DNA of 64,000 nt from Rhodopseudomonas_A sp036404135 (GCF_036404135.1 NZ_DASWPE010000086.1:1-64000), one strand, 5' to 3'; positions 1-10,490 are shown, counted from the stretch's first letter. Notes: generated from the letters alone by a model not told the origin. Program-made: numbers and translations.

Positions 1-1879
1 TCGCTTGTTGATTGATAAAATTTCTCACAAAATTTAATTAAGAACGTCGCATAAAAGCACATCTAATAATATTATGTATATCCGAACAAAATAAAATAAA
101 GGAAAAACATGCAAGGAAAGAGAAGTGCCTTGACTTTAATATTTAATTTATTCATAACTGAAGAAAATGAATGGATGCTATAAAATTACTATACGCTTCT
201 TGCAATGCTAGAAATACTGAATGTATGAACAACGCGGATATATATGTACACGAATTCGGTTGGTTCAGACAATGTATGTCGTCGAAGAACACCTTTATAT
301 GTTTTCCGCAGTTATATTTCGCATCGAAATTTTATTAAATCCGTTTGATTGTCTTACTATTTGGTTTATTACATTGAACCATTTTGTATACCTTCATCTA
401 TGAACAGCAGCAGTAAAAACGAACGTCTTTCTTCTTGTTCTACTTTATAATGCGCGTTAGTTTACAAGTTTTTTTTTTCTTCAAATATTTGTGTACGGTG
501 GAGGATATAAAAATCTGTAAAAAAAAATATTCCATCACTCCACACCTTCTACTACACTGCGAATAAATAAATCCTATGTGCACAGCTGTAGAATTCCTTA
601 AAATTGAAATATTTTAAACTTTTGGATAAATTAAATCCAATTATCTCAATCCCATTTCATCCGCCATGTGCATTCATTCCATGTAAAAGATTCTTGAAGC
701 TAAAGCATATATTTACTGAATAGATAAGATGTTTTAGTAAAATACCAACGAAGGAACGAAGCTATGAATTGTCTAGGAATGATTTCCGTATCAAATCCAA
801 TCTTGATTAAAATGACGCGACGCAAGTGTTTTCAGTTAATTCAGTTTTGTTTCATTTTTAATTTAGACTAAAGATGTGATGAGACTTTAAATAAGTAAAA
901 GAAAATCTGAAAGGGAATTATTCATTCCGGATGGTGCAATTTAATGACATTAGCAAAATGGTGATTTTTGATGCCAAGTAATTATTTCAAAAACTACTTC
1001 GCACACCACACTGAAAATTTTGCTTAATAATGACACAATTTTGCATTTAATTTATTATCCCATGATGGTATTCTGTATAAACAAGCGAATATGAGTAGAA
1101 TATACATAGCCAGCAATGAAAATGTAAAGTTTATAAAAATAAAAGAAAAATTATATCGTTTTGAAGTTCAAGTTAAACAAAAATAAAAATGGTTGAAAAG
1201 TGTTTTTGGACATGTAAAGTAAAGTGCTTCTGAAACTTGTGCGTTGCACACGGTTATTATATACTTCAGTGGTGTCGACTTAAATTTCAGATGTGTGGGG
1301 CGTCCTAGTCGCAGTAAAACTGATTTAAAGTTTATACGAAAACATCAAAGTAAAAAAATTGTTTCGACAAGTGGTCGTTAGGCTCTATTAATTTGTAATG
1401 TAGTCGAGACGTCACTGTGTGTACTTTACACTGGTTCTTAGAATGACCAAAGATAAAAATAATTACATAGCAACAACTCTTTGAGGCGAATGAGGGTAAA
1501 TAAATTTTTGCTACGAAGGTTTAGAATAACTTCCTTTGTCGATAAAAATTGTAAAAAGAAATTCCTTTTAAATTAATTTTCTTGCTTCTGGCTCGTACAT
1601 GATAATACAAAGCTCATTCGACGTTTACTAAATTATTATATCGCATCATCGAGGAATGTATACAGAAAACACTTATACGTACAGCAGTTCTATAAAGCGT
1701 ATTAATAGTCTTCTGTAATGCATCGAGCGATAATTCTATTTGTCAAATGTATAACTTTAATTGGCGTACAGTTTTGCGTACAGGTTTGCTGTTTGTAGGA
1801 ATTTATCTAGAGATGCAACGACACAGATGGTTATTGTTATTCCGTTAGCACTTATTGGGGTAATTTTTTCTATTTCCAG
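1..1879. other. AT-rich arthropod-type non-coding DNA (intron or intergenic)
   Basis: This stretch is AT-rich, with many homopolymer A and T runs and stop codons in every frame. I see no conserved coding segment. It ends in a pyrimidine-rich tract and an AG dinucleotide at 1878-1879, just before a receptor exon, so at least its right part is probably the intron ahead of that exon. Base composition is wholly unlike the GC-rich bacterial DNA from 4870 on. No tRNA or other RNA gene was recognised. Confidence 0.7.
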
Positions 1880-2584
1880 AAACACAACAAGCATTTCGAT
1901 ATCGAAGTGGAAGTCGAGTTGGATGTTGACCCGTCTTCGGAACAGGAATCACAGAGTCCATACAAGAAGCGATCGATATGCCAGAAATCATCAACATCTA
2001 TAACTGCGTCCACAACAACAACAACAACAACCGATCCAATGCCATGCTACAAAGAATCGAATGTTCACCGCAATGGTCATTACGAACTGGTGGACACAAC
2101 ACGACCGCCATCAATAAACCGCAACAAACAAAAGACAAATAACAATCCATCCGGCAATAATAAAAGCTGTGCACATCAGTTCAGCATAAAGCAGAACAAT
2201 TCTTCGACATGTGGTGAACAACATTGTCCAACAAAACAAATACGAGCCCATCACAAGTCATTATCGAACAAAATATCATCGTTGAAACGTGAAAATAAAA
2301 CCACTCAAACTCTGTCTATAGTTGTAGGAGGATTTATAGTATGTTGGCTACCATTTTTCATTTATTATCTAATTACCCCCTTTATTCCGCATGAAGCGCA
2401 CAGTGCTAATTTAACAAATTGTTTAACATGGCTGGGCTGGTTCAATAGCGCTATGAATCCATTTATTTATGCATTTTATAGTGTCGATTTTCGGGCTGCA
2501 TTTTGGCGTTTAACATTTCGTCGATTTTTTAAGAACTCTTTGCGGGCTCCATACTCAAGCAACGCAATTTCAATCAGACGGTAA
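1880..2584 (+). CDS. Last coding exon of an insect aminergic GPCR, probably Dop1R2/DAMB-like dopamine receptor (partial)
   Basis: The open frame runs from a 3' splice acceptor (pyrimidine tract, then CAG ending at 1879) to a TAA at 2582-2584 and encodes 234 residues. The first half is a low-complexity, Asn/Thr/Ser-rich third cytoplasmic loop with an ACA trinucleotide run. It is followed by the basic KRENKTTQT segment, TM6 with the CWLPFF motif, TM7 with the NPFIY form of the NPxxY motif, and a basic helix 8 (FWRLTFRRFF). TM6, TM7 and NPxxY identify a rhodopsin-class receptor. The aminergic assignment rests on the CWLPFF and WLGW motifs. The Dop1R2 subtype is from memory of family sequences, and an octopamine receptor is the main alternative. 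Exons for TM1-TM5 are not in the window. The intron phase is 0 if splicing is at 1879/1880. A possible poly(A) signal AATAAA lies at 2620-2625. Confidence 0.75.
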   Translation, partial: KHNKHFDIEVEVELDVDPSSEQESQSPYKKRSICQKSSTSITASTTTTTTTDPMPCYKESNVHRNGHYELVDTTRPPSINRNKQKTNNNPSGNNKSCAHQFSIKQNNSSTCGEQHCPTKQIRAHHKSLSNKISSLKRENKTTQTLSIVVGGFIVCWLPFFIYYLITPFIPHEAHSANLTNCLTWLGWFNSAMNPFIYAFYSVDFRAAFWRLTFRRFFKNSLRAPYSSNAISIRR

Positions 2585-4865
2585 TAGAATTATGCTGATG
2601 TAGCAAGCACTCTAAGACCAATAAATAATTCATTCGTGCTGCGACGCGACGCGACGACGATGACGGCCCATTGTGAACCTAATGCATTTATACATTTAAT
2701 AATACTTACAAGAACAAATTTATATAAATGTTTTGAAGTCACGTATTTCATAACCGAAAGGCATTGAACTGTGTTCCTATGAAAATATTTGATTTTCGGC
2801 TCTTAATTCCATATCAAATATTTTCATTAGAATTATGGTTAAATATTGTTCCGGATTATGAAGTCTGGTGACATTGTAGCCTGCGTATTGTAGGAGTGAA
2901 GTGTCACATTAGAAAAGTATCTATACCGGCTGAGAAGGTCAACCGTTCCGAAAGTTAATAACAATAATTTCTAAATGTAGAATTAAAAACCAAAAATTAA
3001 ACATTAATCAGACGGTAGTGTTATAAAAATAATGTGCTACACATTTTCAAATAGCAACGTGCAGTTATACATAAATATATATCCTTTTCGTTTCAAACGA
3101 TGTTATAACACACACCAAATTATAACTGTGTATGATTTTAATTACAGGCGTATTTAGATACAAAACATAGTTGAAACTATCTTTTCATCCTTGGTGTGTT
3201 ATGACAAGTTTAAAAGTTTCTCTTTCATAGTTCCTAGGAAACTACATTGCAAAATATCTACAGTCAAACATGAAGCAAAATACCTCACTCGAAACGTATT
3301 ACGAAAACCGAAAAAAAAAACTCAATTAATTTTAACAAAGCTTTTAGCGCCATCATGTCGCCAGATACTACTTCGTTTAGAAGTCTAAACTAGAAAAACT
3401 ATTGTGTATATACTTGAAAAATAGATTTAAATTCAATTCAATAGATTGAATCTCTTAGTTAGATGAAACATAATAAAGTTGGTGCCGAAGAAAATTAATT
3501 GGAGTTTAGTGTCACGTATGCGGCTCTAAATTACGAAATTTAAGATAGACTGGTAACGTAAGAGGTTTTTAAATTACATAGTTTTTTTTTAAAACAGCTA
3601 ATCTTTAAACTATTTCACCAAATAAAGAGATGTTGAAATAGCTGAAACAAGAAAACATTAGATTTAAAACACGATAAACTTTAACGAACACGAGAAAACC
3701 TCTACGTTTGCATTAAAATCTTAATGATTACTATAATGGAGCTAAGAATTGCACATAATATTTATGGCAGAAAAACAAAAAAATTAGTGAGGTGAACTTT
3801 AAATTAAAAAATTAACAGAAATATCTTGGTATTGTGACTTTGATGATGGCTCCAGACAGGCCCGGTGTTAGCATTTATTGCATGGACATTTTTTTATCGT
3901 CAGCGGTTGGAGTATTTTCTATAGGTGTTCCATGTAGAGGATTAATAGTAGTGGCTTAAAACGGACAAATAATTTTCTGCCATCAAAATATGCAACTTAT
4001 TATTTTTCCATGCAGAAGGAAAAAAAAAACATTTTCACCATGAATTTATTGTAATCTACACATGAACAATAGATTCTCGAATAATTTTTCATTTACAATT
4101 TTTGGCCAATTCTATTAGGGGTTTTCGGTTTGTATATATTGTAAATGGCAACATTTTCCATTTCCATAGAATTTAATGAATAGAAATTCCCGGAATTGAA
4201 TTTTTTTTTGTGTTAATAGCTGAGTATATAATATATCGTACATGCAACGTGTTTTTGTGGTTGTTATTCAACCATCCTCTTCGGTATGGTTTGTTGTGTC
4301 GCATCTTTTCTGATATAATATTATGAATGAAATAAAATAAAGTTCTCTCTGCTAATAGCAGACTGCTCTATACATGAAATAAATTCAAAGAATGCCAAAA
4401 AAAACGGCTCTTCGATATTATATAGAAGATATGTTTATATGTCTGAAAATGATGTGTACATAAAATACGAAATGATTTTAAAATAATTTTTTTTTATTAT
4501 ACCGAAATATACGTCTGAGCATTGACAATATTTTTTCCGCTCCACCTACGTCTATATGAACTCTTTAACTCGCAACGATGTTTTTGTTATAAGGAGTTTT
4601 GATATATTCGAATACATGGGGATTTTTTTCGGTTGCAATAAGCATTTGCCTGCCGTGTTAGGTAGTGAGCTTTTTTCCCTTTATCCCCAGCGAAATAACC
4701 TGCTCTTTGAAGTATTATAAGACAAAAAAAATCTCATAGGAATATATTAATTTTATTTTCTACGTGAAAGCTTATCTTTTAAGCACTTTCTTTTCTTTGA
4801 ATAGTGTAACGGTTGTATTATGTTAGTGTTTCGGCAAATTTTTCAAGGAAGTAAGCTCACTACTT
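2585..4865. other. AT-rich arthropod-type DNA downstream of the receptor exon
   Basis: This is probably 3' UTR followed by intergenic DNA. It is AT-rich, with AATAAA-like signals soon after the stop codon and a short GACGCGACGCGACGACG patch near 2641-2657. The short open frames present show no recognisable protein motif. No gene, transposon terminal structure or RNA was identified. It ends where GC-rich bacterial sequence begins at about 4866. Confidence 0.6.
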
Positions 4866-4872
4866 AACGCGC
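4862..4872. other. Junction between animal and bacterial sequence
   Basis: To the left the sequence is AT-rich with no coding signal. From about 4869 it is in frame with an ABC-transporter ATPase that has lost its N-terminal half. No transposon end, tRNA or inverted repeat marks the boundary. An assembly chimera is the simplest explanation. The exact base of the join cannot be fixed from the sequence alone. Confidence 0.85.
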
Positions 4873-5387
4873 GGCGCAACGTGCTGTTCGGCCTCGAATG
4901 CGCGGAAGCGCCGATCACCGCGCGGCTGTTCGGCGGGGCGCGGCGCGCCGCGATCGAGAAAGCGGATGCGGCGCTTGCCGACGTCGGCCTCGCCGACAGC
5001 GCCAACCTCTATCCGGCGCAGATGTCGGGCGGGATGCAGCAGCGCCTCGCCATCGCCCAGGCGCTGGTGATGCGGCCGCGCATCCTGCTGCTCGACGAGC
5101 CGTTCGGCGCGCTCGATCCCGGCATCCGCGCCGATATTCACGTCTTGATGAAGCGGCTGTGGAACGAGACCGAACTCACCGTGGTGATGGTGACGCATGA
5201 TCTGTCCGAGGCGTTTCGCCTTGCCACCCGGGTCATCGCTTTTGAGCGCAACCGCGATCGCCCGGAGGAGCGCGAGCGCTACGGCGCCACCATCTCGCGC
5301 GATCTGGAAATCTATCCGCGGCGCACCGCGCAGGTGCACGCGCTCATTCGCTCCGGCCGGGACGACCCGGCCGAACAAGGAGCATGA
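4869..5387 (+). CDS. ABC transporter ATP-binding protein, 5'-truncated (urea/guanidine-type uptake)
   Basis: About 172 residues of the C-terminal part of an ABC ATPase remain. The signature motif (MSGGMQQRLAIAQAL), Walker B with the following D-loop (ILLLDEPFGALDP) and the switch His (VMVTHDL) are all present. The Walker A half is missing because the frame enters from the join at about 4866. The sequence resembles the NitT/TauT (SsuB/NrtD) class of importer ATPases. It sits 42 bases ahead of a DUF1989 gene in the same direction, so it probably energises uptake of the nitrogen compound degraded by the next three genes. The permease and binding-protein genes would lie upstream and are lost. Confidence 0.85.
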   Translation, partial: ARRNVLFGLECAEAPITARLFGGARRAAIEKADAALADVGLADSANLYPAQMSGGMQQRLAIAQALVMRPRILLLDEPFGALDPGIRADIHVLMKRLWNETELTVVMVTHDLSEAFRLATRVIAFERNRDRPEERERYGATISRDLEIYPRRTAQVHALIRSGRDDPAEQGA

Positions 5388-5429
5388 GCCGGGACGGCCC
5401 GGCGCGTTGTCTTTCAGAAAGGGCAATCC

Positions 5430-6263
5430 ATGATCCTCACCGCGGAGCAACAGGCCGACGTCGACGCCAACCGGCAGCGCTACGAACAGCACAAGGCGCT
5501 CGGCCAGCAGCAGGCGCCGAAGGCGTTGCCGCCGTCGACGCCGCGCGATGGCGCGCCGCTTAAGCCAGCGTCGATCATCCATCGCGAGACCGTGCCGGGC
5601 GGCTGGTACTTTGTCACCAAGCTCAACCGCGGCGAGGCGCTGCGCATCGTCAACACGACCGGCAAGGCCTGCGTCAGCCTGCAGGCCTGGAACGCGCGTG
5701 ATCCCAGCGAGCGGTTGAACCACGCCGACACCATCAAGGTGCAATGGGCGGCGTCGTTACGCAAAGGCCGCGTCATCCTCTCCGACATGGGCCGCGCGCT
5801 CATCAGCATCGTGGAAGATACCAGCGGCGCGCATGACACGCTGACCGGCTGCTCCAACGCCGCGACCAACGCCGCGCGCTATGGCGACGGCTATCGCAAC
5901 AGCCGCGACAATCTGCTGCTCGCCGCCGGCAAGCTCGGGCTCACGCGCCGCGACGTGCATCCCTGCGTGGCGTGGTTCGCCCCGGTCAGCGTCGATGCCG
6001 ACGGTCGCTTCGAATGGCACGGCGAGCGCCGCGCCGCCGGCGATTTCGTCGATCTGCGCGCCGAGATGAACCTGCTGCTGGCGCTGTCGAACTGTCCGCA
6101 TCCGCTCGATCCATCGCCGGACTACGCGCCGGGCGATGTCGAGCTGATCCGCTACCAGGCGCCGGCCGTCGCCGCCGACGATCTGTGCCGCACGGTGAGT
6201 CTCGAGGCGAAGCGCGCCTTCGAGAACAACGCGATGTGGCTTAATTCCAGCGTGGCGGGGTGA
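5430..6263 (+). CDS. DUF1989 protein, urea carboxylase-associated protein 1 / carboxyguanidine deiminase subunit A
   Basis: A 277-residue protein of the DUF1989 family, long called urea amidolyase-associated protein 1 (UAAP1). ATG at 5430 follows a purine-rich AGAAAGGG. Central motifs include a Cys-containing segment at about residue 138 (TLTGCSNAATN) and the SNCPHPLDP segment near residue 225, typical of the family's metal-binding core. Work on guanidine-degrading bacteria showed that UAAP1 and UAAP2 pairs form carboxyguanidine deiminase (CgdAB), which converts carboxyguanidine to allophanate. Its neighbours here (ABC transporter, second DUF1989 gene, biotin carboxylase) match such operons. 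Its TGA overlaps the next start by 4 bases. Confidence 0.85.
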   Translation: MILTAEQQADVDANRQRYEQHKALGQQQAPKALPPSTPRDGAPLKPASIIHRETVPGGWYFVTKLNRGEALRIVNTTGKACVSLQAWNARDPSERLNHADTIKVQWAASLRKGRVILSDMGRALISIVEDTSGAHDTLTGCSNAATNAARYGDGYRNSRDNLLLAAGKLGLTRRDVHPCVAWFAPVSVDADGRFEWHGERRAAGDFVDLRAEMNLLLALSNCPHPLDPSPDYAPGDVELIRYQAPAVAADDLCRTVSLEAKRAFENNAMWLNSSVAG

Positions 6264-6907
6264 GCGTCATGACCGATTGCATTCCGGCTTCCGCCCGCAT
6301 CGTCTCGAAGACCGCCATCGCCGCCCGTGTGCCGTGGTCCGCGATCATCCGCAAGGGCCAGCGACTGCGCATCATCGACAGCCACGGCCAGCAGGCGGTC
6401 GATACGCTGTTTTACGCGGCCGATGATTTCGCCGAACGCTACAGCGGCCAGGACACGCTGCGCGCGCAGGGCTCAGCCTATGTCTCGACCGGCACCGCAC
6501 TGATCTCGAACGAAGGGCGGGTGATGCTGCGCGTCACCGCGGATTCTTGCGGCCTGCACGACACCTCCGCCGGCGCCTGTTCCTGCGAGAGCAACACCGT
6601 GCGGTTCGGCCACGGGACGAAGTATCTGCACGCCTGCCGCGAGAACTTTCTGATCGAGGCCGGCAAATACGGCCTCACCAAGCGCGACATCGTGCCGAAC
6701 CTGAACTTCTTCATGAACGTGCCGATCGATCCGCAAGGCCAATTCACCGTGGTCGACGGCGTCTCCAAGCCCGGCGACTATGTCGAGATGGTCGCCGAGA
6801 TCGACGTGCTGTGCCTGGTCTCGAACTGCCCGCAGATCAACAATCCCTGCAACGGCTTCTTCCCGACGCCGATCGAGGCGGTGATTTACGAGCCGGGCGA
6901 GGGCTAG
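6260..6907 (+). CDS. DUF1989 protein, urea carboxylase-associated protein 2 / carboxyguanidine deiminase subunit B
   Basis: A 215-residue paralogue of the preceding gene with the same core: a Cys-rich segment near residue 105-109 (SAGACSCES) and an SNCPQINNPCNG segment near residue 190. The GTG at 6260 overlaps the upstream stop (GTGA), giving translational coupling. An ATG at 6269 is an alternative start. In the CgdAB model this is the second subunit of carboxyguanidine deiminase. Only three bases separate its stop from the carboxylase start, so the pair and the carboxylase are certainly one transcript. Confidence 0.85.
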   Translation: MSVMTDCIPASARIVSKTAIAARVPWSAIIRKGQRLRIIDSHGQQAVDTLFYAADDFAERYSGQDTLRAQGSAYVSTGTALISNEGRVMLRVTADSCGLHDTSAGACSCESNTVRFGHGTKYLHACRENFLIEAGKYGLTKRDIVPNLNFFMNVPIDPQGQFTVVDGVSKPGDYVEMVAEIDVLCLVSNCPQINNPCNGFFPTPIEAVIYEPGEG

Positions 6908-6910
6908 CGC

Positions 6911-9900
6911 ATGTTCGACAAGGTCCTGATTGCCAACCGCGGCGAAATCGCCTCGCGGATCGGCAAAACGTTGCGCCGCATGGGCATCGCCTCGGTCGCG
7001 GTGTATTCCGACGCCGACCGCTTCACCCGGCCGGTGCTGGACGCCGACGAGGCGGTGCGGGTCGGCCCTTCGCCTGCGGCGGAGAGTTATCTCAACATCG
7101 ATGCGATCATCGACGCGTGCCGCACCACCGGCGCGCAGGCGGTACATCCCGGCTACGGCTTTCTGTCGGAGAACCGCGGCTTTGCCGAGCGCCTCGCGCA
7201 GCACGGCATCGTGTTCATCGGGCCGCGGCCGGAGCATCTCGACGCGTTCGGGCTGAAGCACAAGGCGCGCGAGCTCGCGCAACACAGCGGCGTGCCGCTG
7301 CTGCCGGGCTCTGGGCTGCTCGACACCATCGACCAGGCGATGGTGGAAGCCGCGCGGATCGGCTTTCCCTTGATGCTGAAAAGCACCGCGGGCGGCGGCG
7401 GCATCGGCATGCAGCTCTGCCACGACGAAGCGACGCTGCGCGAGCGTTTCGCCGCCGTGCAGCGCACCGCCAAGGCGAGCTTCGGCGACGCGCGGGTGTA
7501 TCTCGAGCGCTTCGTCGCGCAGGCTCGCCACATCGAGGTGCAGATCTTTGGCGACGGCCAGGGCAAAGTCGTTGCGCTCGGCGAGCGCGACTGCTCGCTG
7601 CAACGGCGCAACCAGAAGGTGATCGAGGAGACCCCGGCGCCCGGCCTCAGCGACGAGCTTCGCACGCGGCTGCATCGCGCCGCGGTGGCGCTTGGGCAAA
7701 GCGTCGCCTATCAGTCGGCCGGCACCGTGGAATTCATCTACGACGTCGCGCGGCAGGATTTCTACTTCCTCGAAGTCAACACAAGGCTGCAGGTCGAGCA
7801 CCCGGTGACAGAGGCGGTGTTCGGCGTCGATCTGGTGGAGTGGATGGTGCGGCAGGCCGCCGGCGACAGCCCGCTCGCGGACGACACGCCGCGCCCGCCG
7901 CAAGGTGCCGCGATCGAGGTGCGGCTCTATGCGGAAAATCCCAATGCCGGGTTTCGCCCCAGCGCCGGCCGGCTCACCGATGTTGCGTTTCCGCACGGCG
8001 TGCGGGTCGACGGCTGGATCGAGACCGGCGTCGAGGTGACGCCGTTCTACGATCCGTTGCTGGCCAAGCTGATCGTGCACGCCGCTGATCGCGAGCAGGC
8101 GATTGCCAAACTCAGCGACGCGCTGGATCGCTCGCGCGTTGCCGGCATCGAGACCAATCTGGATTATCTGCGCGCCATCGCCGGCTCCGAATTGTTTCGT
8201 TCGGGCCGCGTCGCCACCAATGCGCTGGCGAGCTTCGCATTCTCACCCAAGACCATCGACGTGCTGGCGCCCGGCGCGCAATCCGGCCTGCAGGAATTGC
8301 CCGGGCGGCTCAATCTGTGGCACGTCGGCGTGCCGCCGTCGGGGCCGATGGACGAGCGCTCGTTCCGCCTCGCCAATGTGATCGTCGGCAACCCGGAGAC
8401 GACCGCTGCGCTCGAACTCACCGTCAACGGCCCGACGCTGCGCTTCAACGCCGACGCGGTGATCGGGCTCGCCGGCGCGCATATGATCGCCAGGCTCGAC
8501 GGCGTCGCGATCGCGCATCACGCGCCGGTCGCGGTGAAGGCGGGGCAGACGCTGGCGGTGGGCAAGATCGACGGCGCCGGGCAGCGCTGTTATCTGGCGG
8601 TGCGCGGCGGCTTCGACGCGCCGCTGCTGTTCGGCTCGCGCGCGGTGTTCATGCTGGGCGGGTTCGGCGGCCATTCGACCGGCGCGCTGAAGCCCGGCGA
8701 CGTGCTGCATATCGCACAAAGCGCCGACCTCGTCGCGCCGCGCGCGCTGCGCGACGACGAGACGCCGCCGTTGACCCGCGCCTGGCAGATCGGCGTGGTC
8801 TATGGCCCGCACGGCGCGCCGGATTTCTTTCGCGACGACGACATCGCCACCTTGTTTTCGACCGACTACGAGGTGCATTTCAATTCGGCGCGCACCGGCG
8901 TCCGCCTGATCGGGCCGAAGCCGCAATGGGCGCGCGCCGATGGCGGCGAGGCGGGGCTGCATCCCTCCAACATCCACGACAACGCCTATGCGGTCGGCGC
9001 GCTGGATTTCACCGGCGACATGCCGATCATTCTCGGGCCGGATGGTCCTAGTCTCGGCGGCTTCGTCTGCCCCGCGGTGGTAGCGCGCGACGAGTTGTGG
9101 AAGACCGGCCAGTTGAAGCCCGGCGATAGGGTGCGCTTCGTGCCGCTCGCGCGGGCCGACGATCCCGTGGCCGGACCGACGGTTAAGGCCGCGCCGCGCG
9201 ATCTTGGTGCTGCGATCGTGGCGCGCCGCGACGACGGGCCGATCGCGGTGGTGTATCGCCGCGCCGGCGACGACAATCTGTTGGTCGAATACGGCCCGAT
9301 GGAATTGGACATCGCGTTGCGGCTGCGGGTGCAGCTTCTCGCCGATGCGGTGGCCGCGGCCAAATTGCCGGGGCTGATCGATCTCACCCCCGGCATCCGC
9401 TCGCTGCAGATCCATTACGACAGCGCCACGCTGTCGCGGCGCAAGCTGCTCGATGCGCTGACAGCAATCGAGCGCGAGCTGCCGGCGGTCGATGCCATGC
9501 AGGTGCCGAGCCGCATCGTGCATCTGCCGCTGTCGTGGAACGATCCGCAGGCGGTCAAGGCGATGCGGAAATATCAGGAGTTGGTGCGGCCCGACGCGCC
9601 GTGGTGCCCGTCGAATATCGAGTTTATCCGCCGCATCAACGGCCTCGACGACGAGGCCGCGGTGCAGCGCATCGTGTTCGATGCGAACTATCTGGTGCTC
9701 GGTTTGGGCGACGTCTATCTCGGCGCGCCGGTGGCGACCCCGGTCGATCCGCGGCACCGGCTGGTGACGACGAAATACAATCCTGCGCGGACCTGGACGC
9801 CGGAAAACGCCGTCGGCATCGGCGGCGCCTATATGTGCATCTACGGCATGGAAGGGCCGGGCGGCTACCAATTGTTCGGCCGCACCATCCAGATGTGGAA

Positions 9901-10459
9901 TTCCTGGCGCGCGACGCCGGAATTCACGCCGGGGCATCCGTGGCTGCTGCGGTTCTTCGACCAGATCAGATTCTTTCCGGTCAGCGCCGACGAACTCTTG
10001 GAAGCGCGCGAGGCGTTTCCGCACGGCCAATACCCGCTGCGCATTGAGGAGAGCACGTTCTCCTATGCCGACTACGCGCTCCAGCTTTCGCGCGACCGCG
10101 ACAGCATCGCGGAATTCAAGGCGCGGCAGCAGGCGGCATTCGAGGCCGAACGGCAGCGCTGGAAACAGTTGCGGCTCGACGCGGTGCAGGACGAGGACCC
10201 GGTTGTCGCGGAGGCCGCGCCCGATGACATTCCTGACGGTGCGACGGGGGTGTTTTCCGACGTGCCGGGCAATGTCTGGAAGGTCCTGGTCGAGGAAGGC
10301 GCGACGGTTAAGGCCGGCGAGACGCTGGCGATCATCGAATCGATGAAGATGGAGATCAGCGTGCCGGCGCCGGTCGCAGGACGGCTGTCATCGATCCGCA
10401 TCAAGCCGGGGCAGACGCTGCGCGCCGGCGACGTGGTGGCGGTGATCGAACAAGGGTGA
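6911..10459 (+). CDS. Biotin-dependent urea/guanidine carboxylase
   Basis: An 1182-residue multidomain enzyme. Residues about 1-450 are a biotin carboxylase with ATP-grasp motifs (glycine-rich TAGGGGIGMQ, EVNTRLQVEHPVTE). A carboxyltransferase follows, built from KipA/AHS2-like (about 460-780) and KipI/AHS1-like (about 800-1000) halves. The C-terminal biotinyl domain has the biotin-accepting Lys in ESMKMEI at about residue 1145. The family carboxylates urea to allophanate, but bacterial members next to two DUF1989 genes have been shown to prefer guanidine. The allophanate hydrolase needed to finish either pathway is not downstream, as the next genes are cox genes on the other strand. It must lie elsewhere or in the lost upstream part. 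Confidence 0.9.
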   Translation: MFDKVLIANRGEIASRIGKTLRRMGIASVAVYSDADRFTRPVLDADEAVRVGPSPAAESYLNIDAIIDACRTTGAQAVHPGYGFLSENRGFAERLAQHGIVFIGPRPEHLDAFGLKHKARELAQHSGVPLLPGSGLLDTIDQAMVEAARIGFPLMLKSTAGGGGIGMQLCHDEATLRERFAAVQRTAKASFGDARVYLERFVAQARHIEVQIFGDGQGKVVALGERDCSLQRRNQKVIEETPAPGLSDELRTRLHRAAVALGQSVAYQSAGTVEFIYDVARQDFYFLEVNTRLQVEHPVTEAVFGVDLVEWMVRQAAGDSPLADDTPRPPQGAAIEVRLYAENPNAGFRPSAGRLTDVAFPHGVRVDGWIETGVEVTPFYDPLLAKLIVHAADREQAIAKLSDALDRSRVAGIETNLDYLRAIAGSELFRSGRVATNALASFAFSPKTIDVLAPGAQSGLQELPGRLNLWHVGVPPSGPMDERSFRLANVIVGNPETTAALELTVNGPTLRFNADAVIGLAGAHMIARLDGVAIAHHAPVAVKAGQTLAVGKIDGAGQRCYLAVRGGFDAPLLFGSRAVFMLGGFGGHSTGALKPGDVLHIAQSADLVAPRALRDDETPPLTRAWQIGVVYGPHGAPDFFRDDDIATLFSTDYEVHFNSARTGVRLIGPKPQWARADGGEAGLHPSNIHDNAYAVGALDFTGDMPIILGPDGPSLGGFVCPAVVARDELWKTGQLKPGDRVRFVPLARADDPVAGPTVKAAPRDLGAAIVARRDDGPIAVVYRRAGDDNLLVEYGPMELDIALRLRVQLLADAVAAAKLPGLIDLTPGIRSLQIHYDSATLSRRKLLDALTAIERELPAVDAMQVPSRIVHLPLSWNDPQAVKAMRKYQELVRPDAPWCPSNIEFIRRINGLDDEAAVQRIVFDANYLVLGLGDVYLGAPVATPVDPRHRLVTTKYNPARTWTPENAVGIGGAYMCIYGMEGPGGYQLFGRTIQMWNSWRATPEFTPGHPWLLRFFDQIRFFPVSADELLEAREAFPHGQYPLRIEESTFSYADYALQLSRDRDSIAEFKARQQAAFEAERQRWKQLRLDAVQDEDPVVAEAAPDDIPDGATGVFSDVPGNVWKVLVEEGATVKAGETLAIIESMKMEISVPAPVAGRLSSIRIKPGQTLRAGDVVAVIEQG

Positions 10460-10490
10460 AGGTGTGAGGGCCGCCGTTTCGCCGCCGGCG

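Noticed and set aside
3191..3388. 65-codon open frame in the insect part
   Set aside because: Short, with a Lys run and no motif. It is consistent with chance in AT-rich DNA.
1..4865. Horizontal transfer of bacterial genes into an insect genome
   Set aside because: The bacterial side keeps intact bacterial operons and promoters over 59 kb with no decay or introns. A chimera or contamination is simpler.
6473..8080. Minus-strand open frame of 535 codons opposite the carboxylase
   Set aside because: Shadow frame caused by GC-rich codon bias. The plus strand encodes a complete biotin carboxylase domain.
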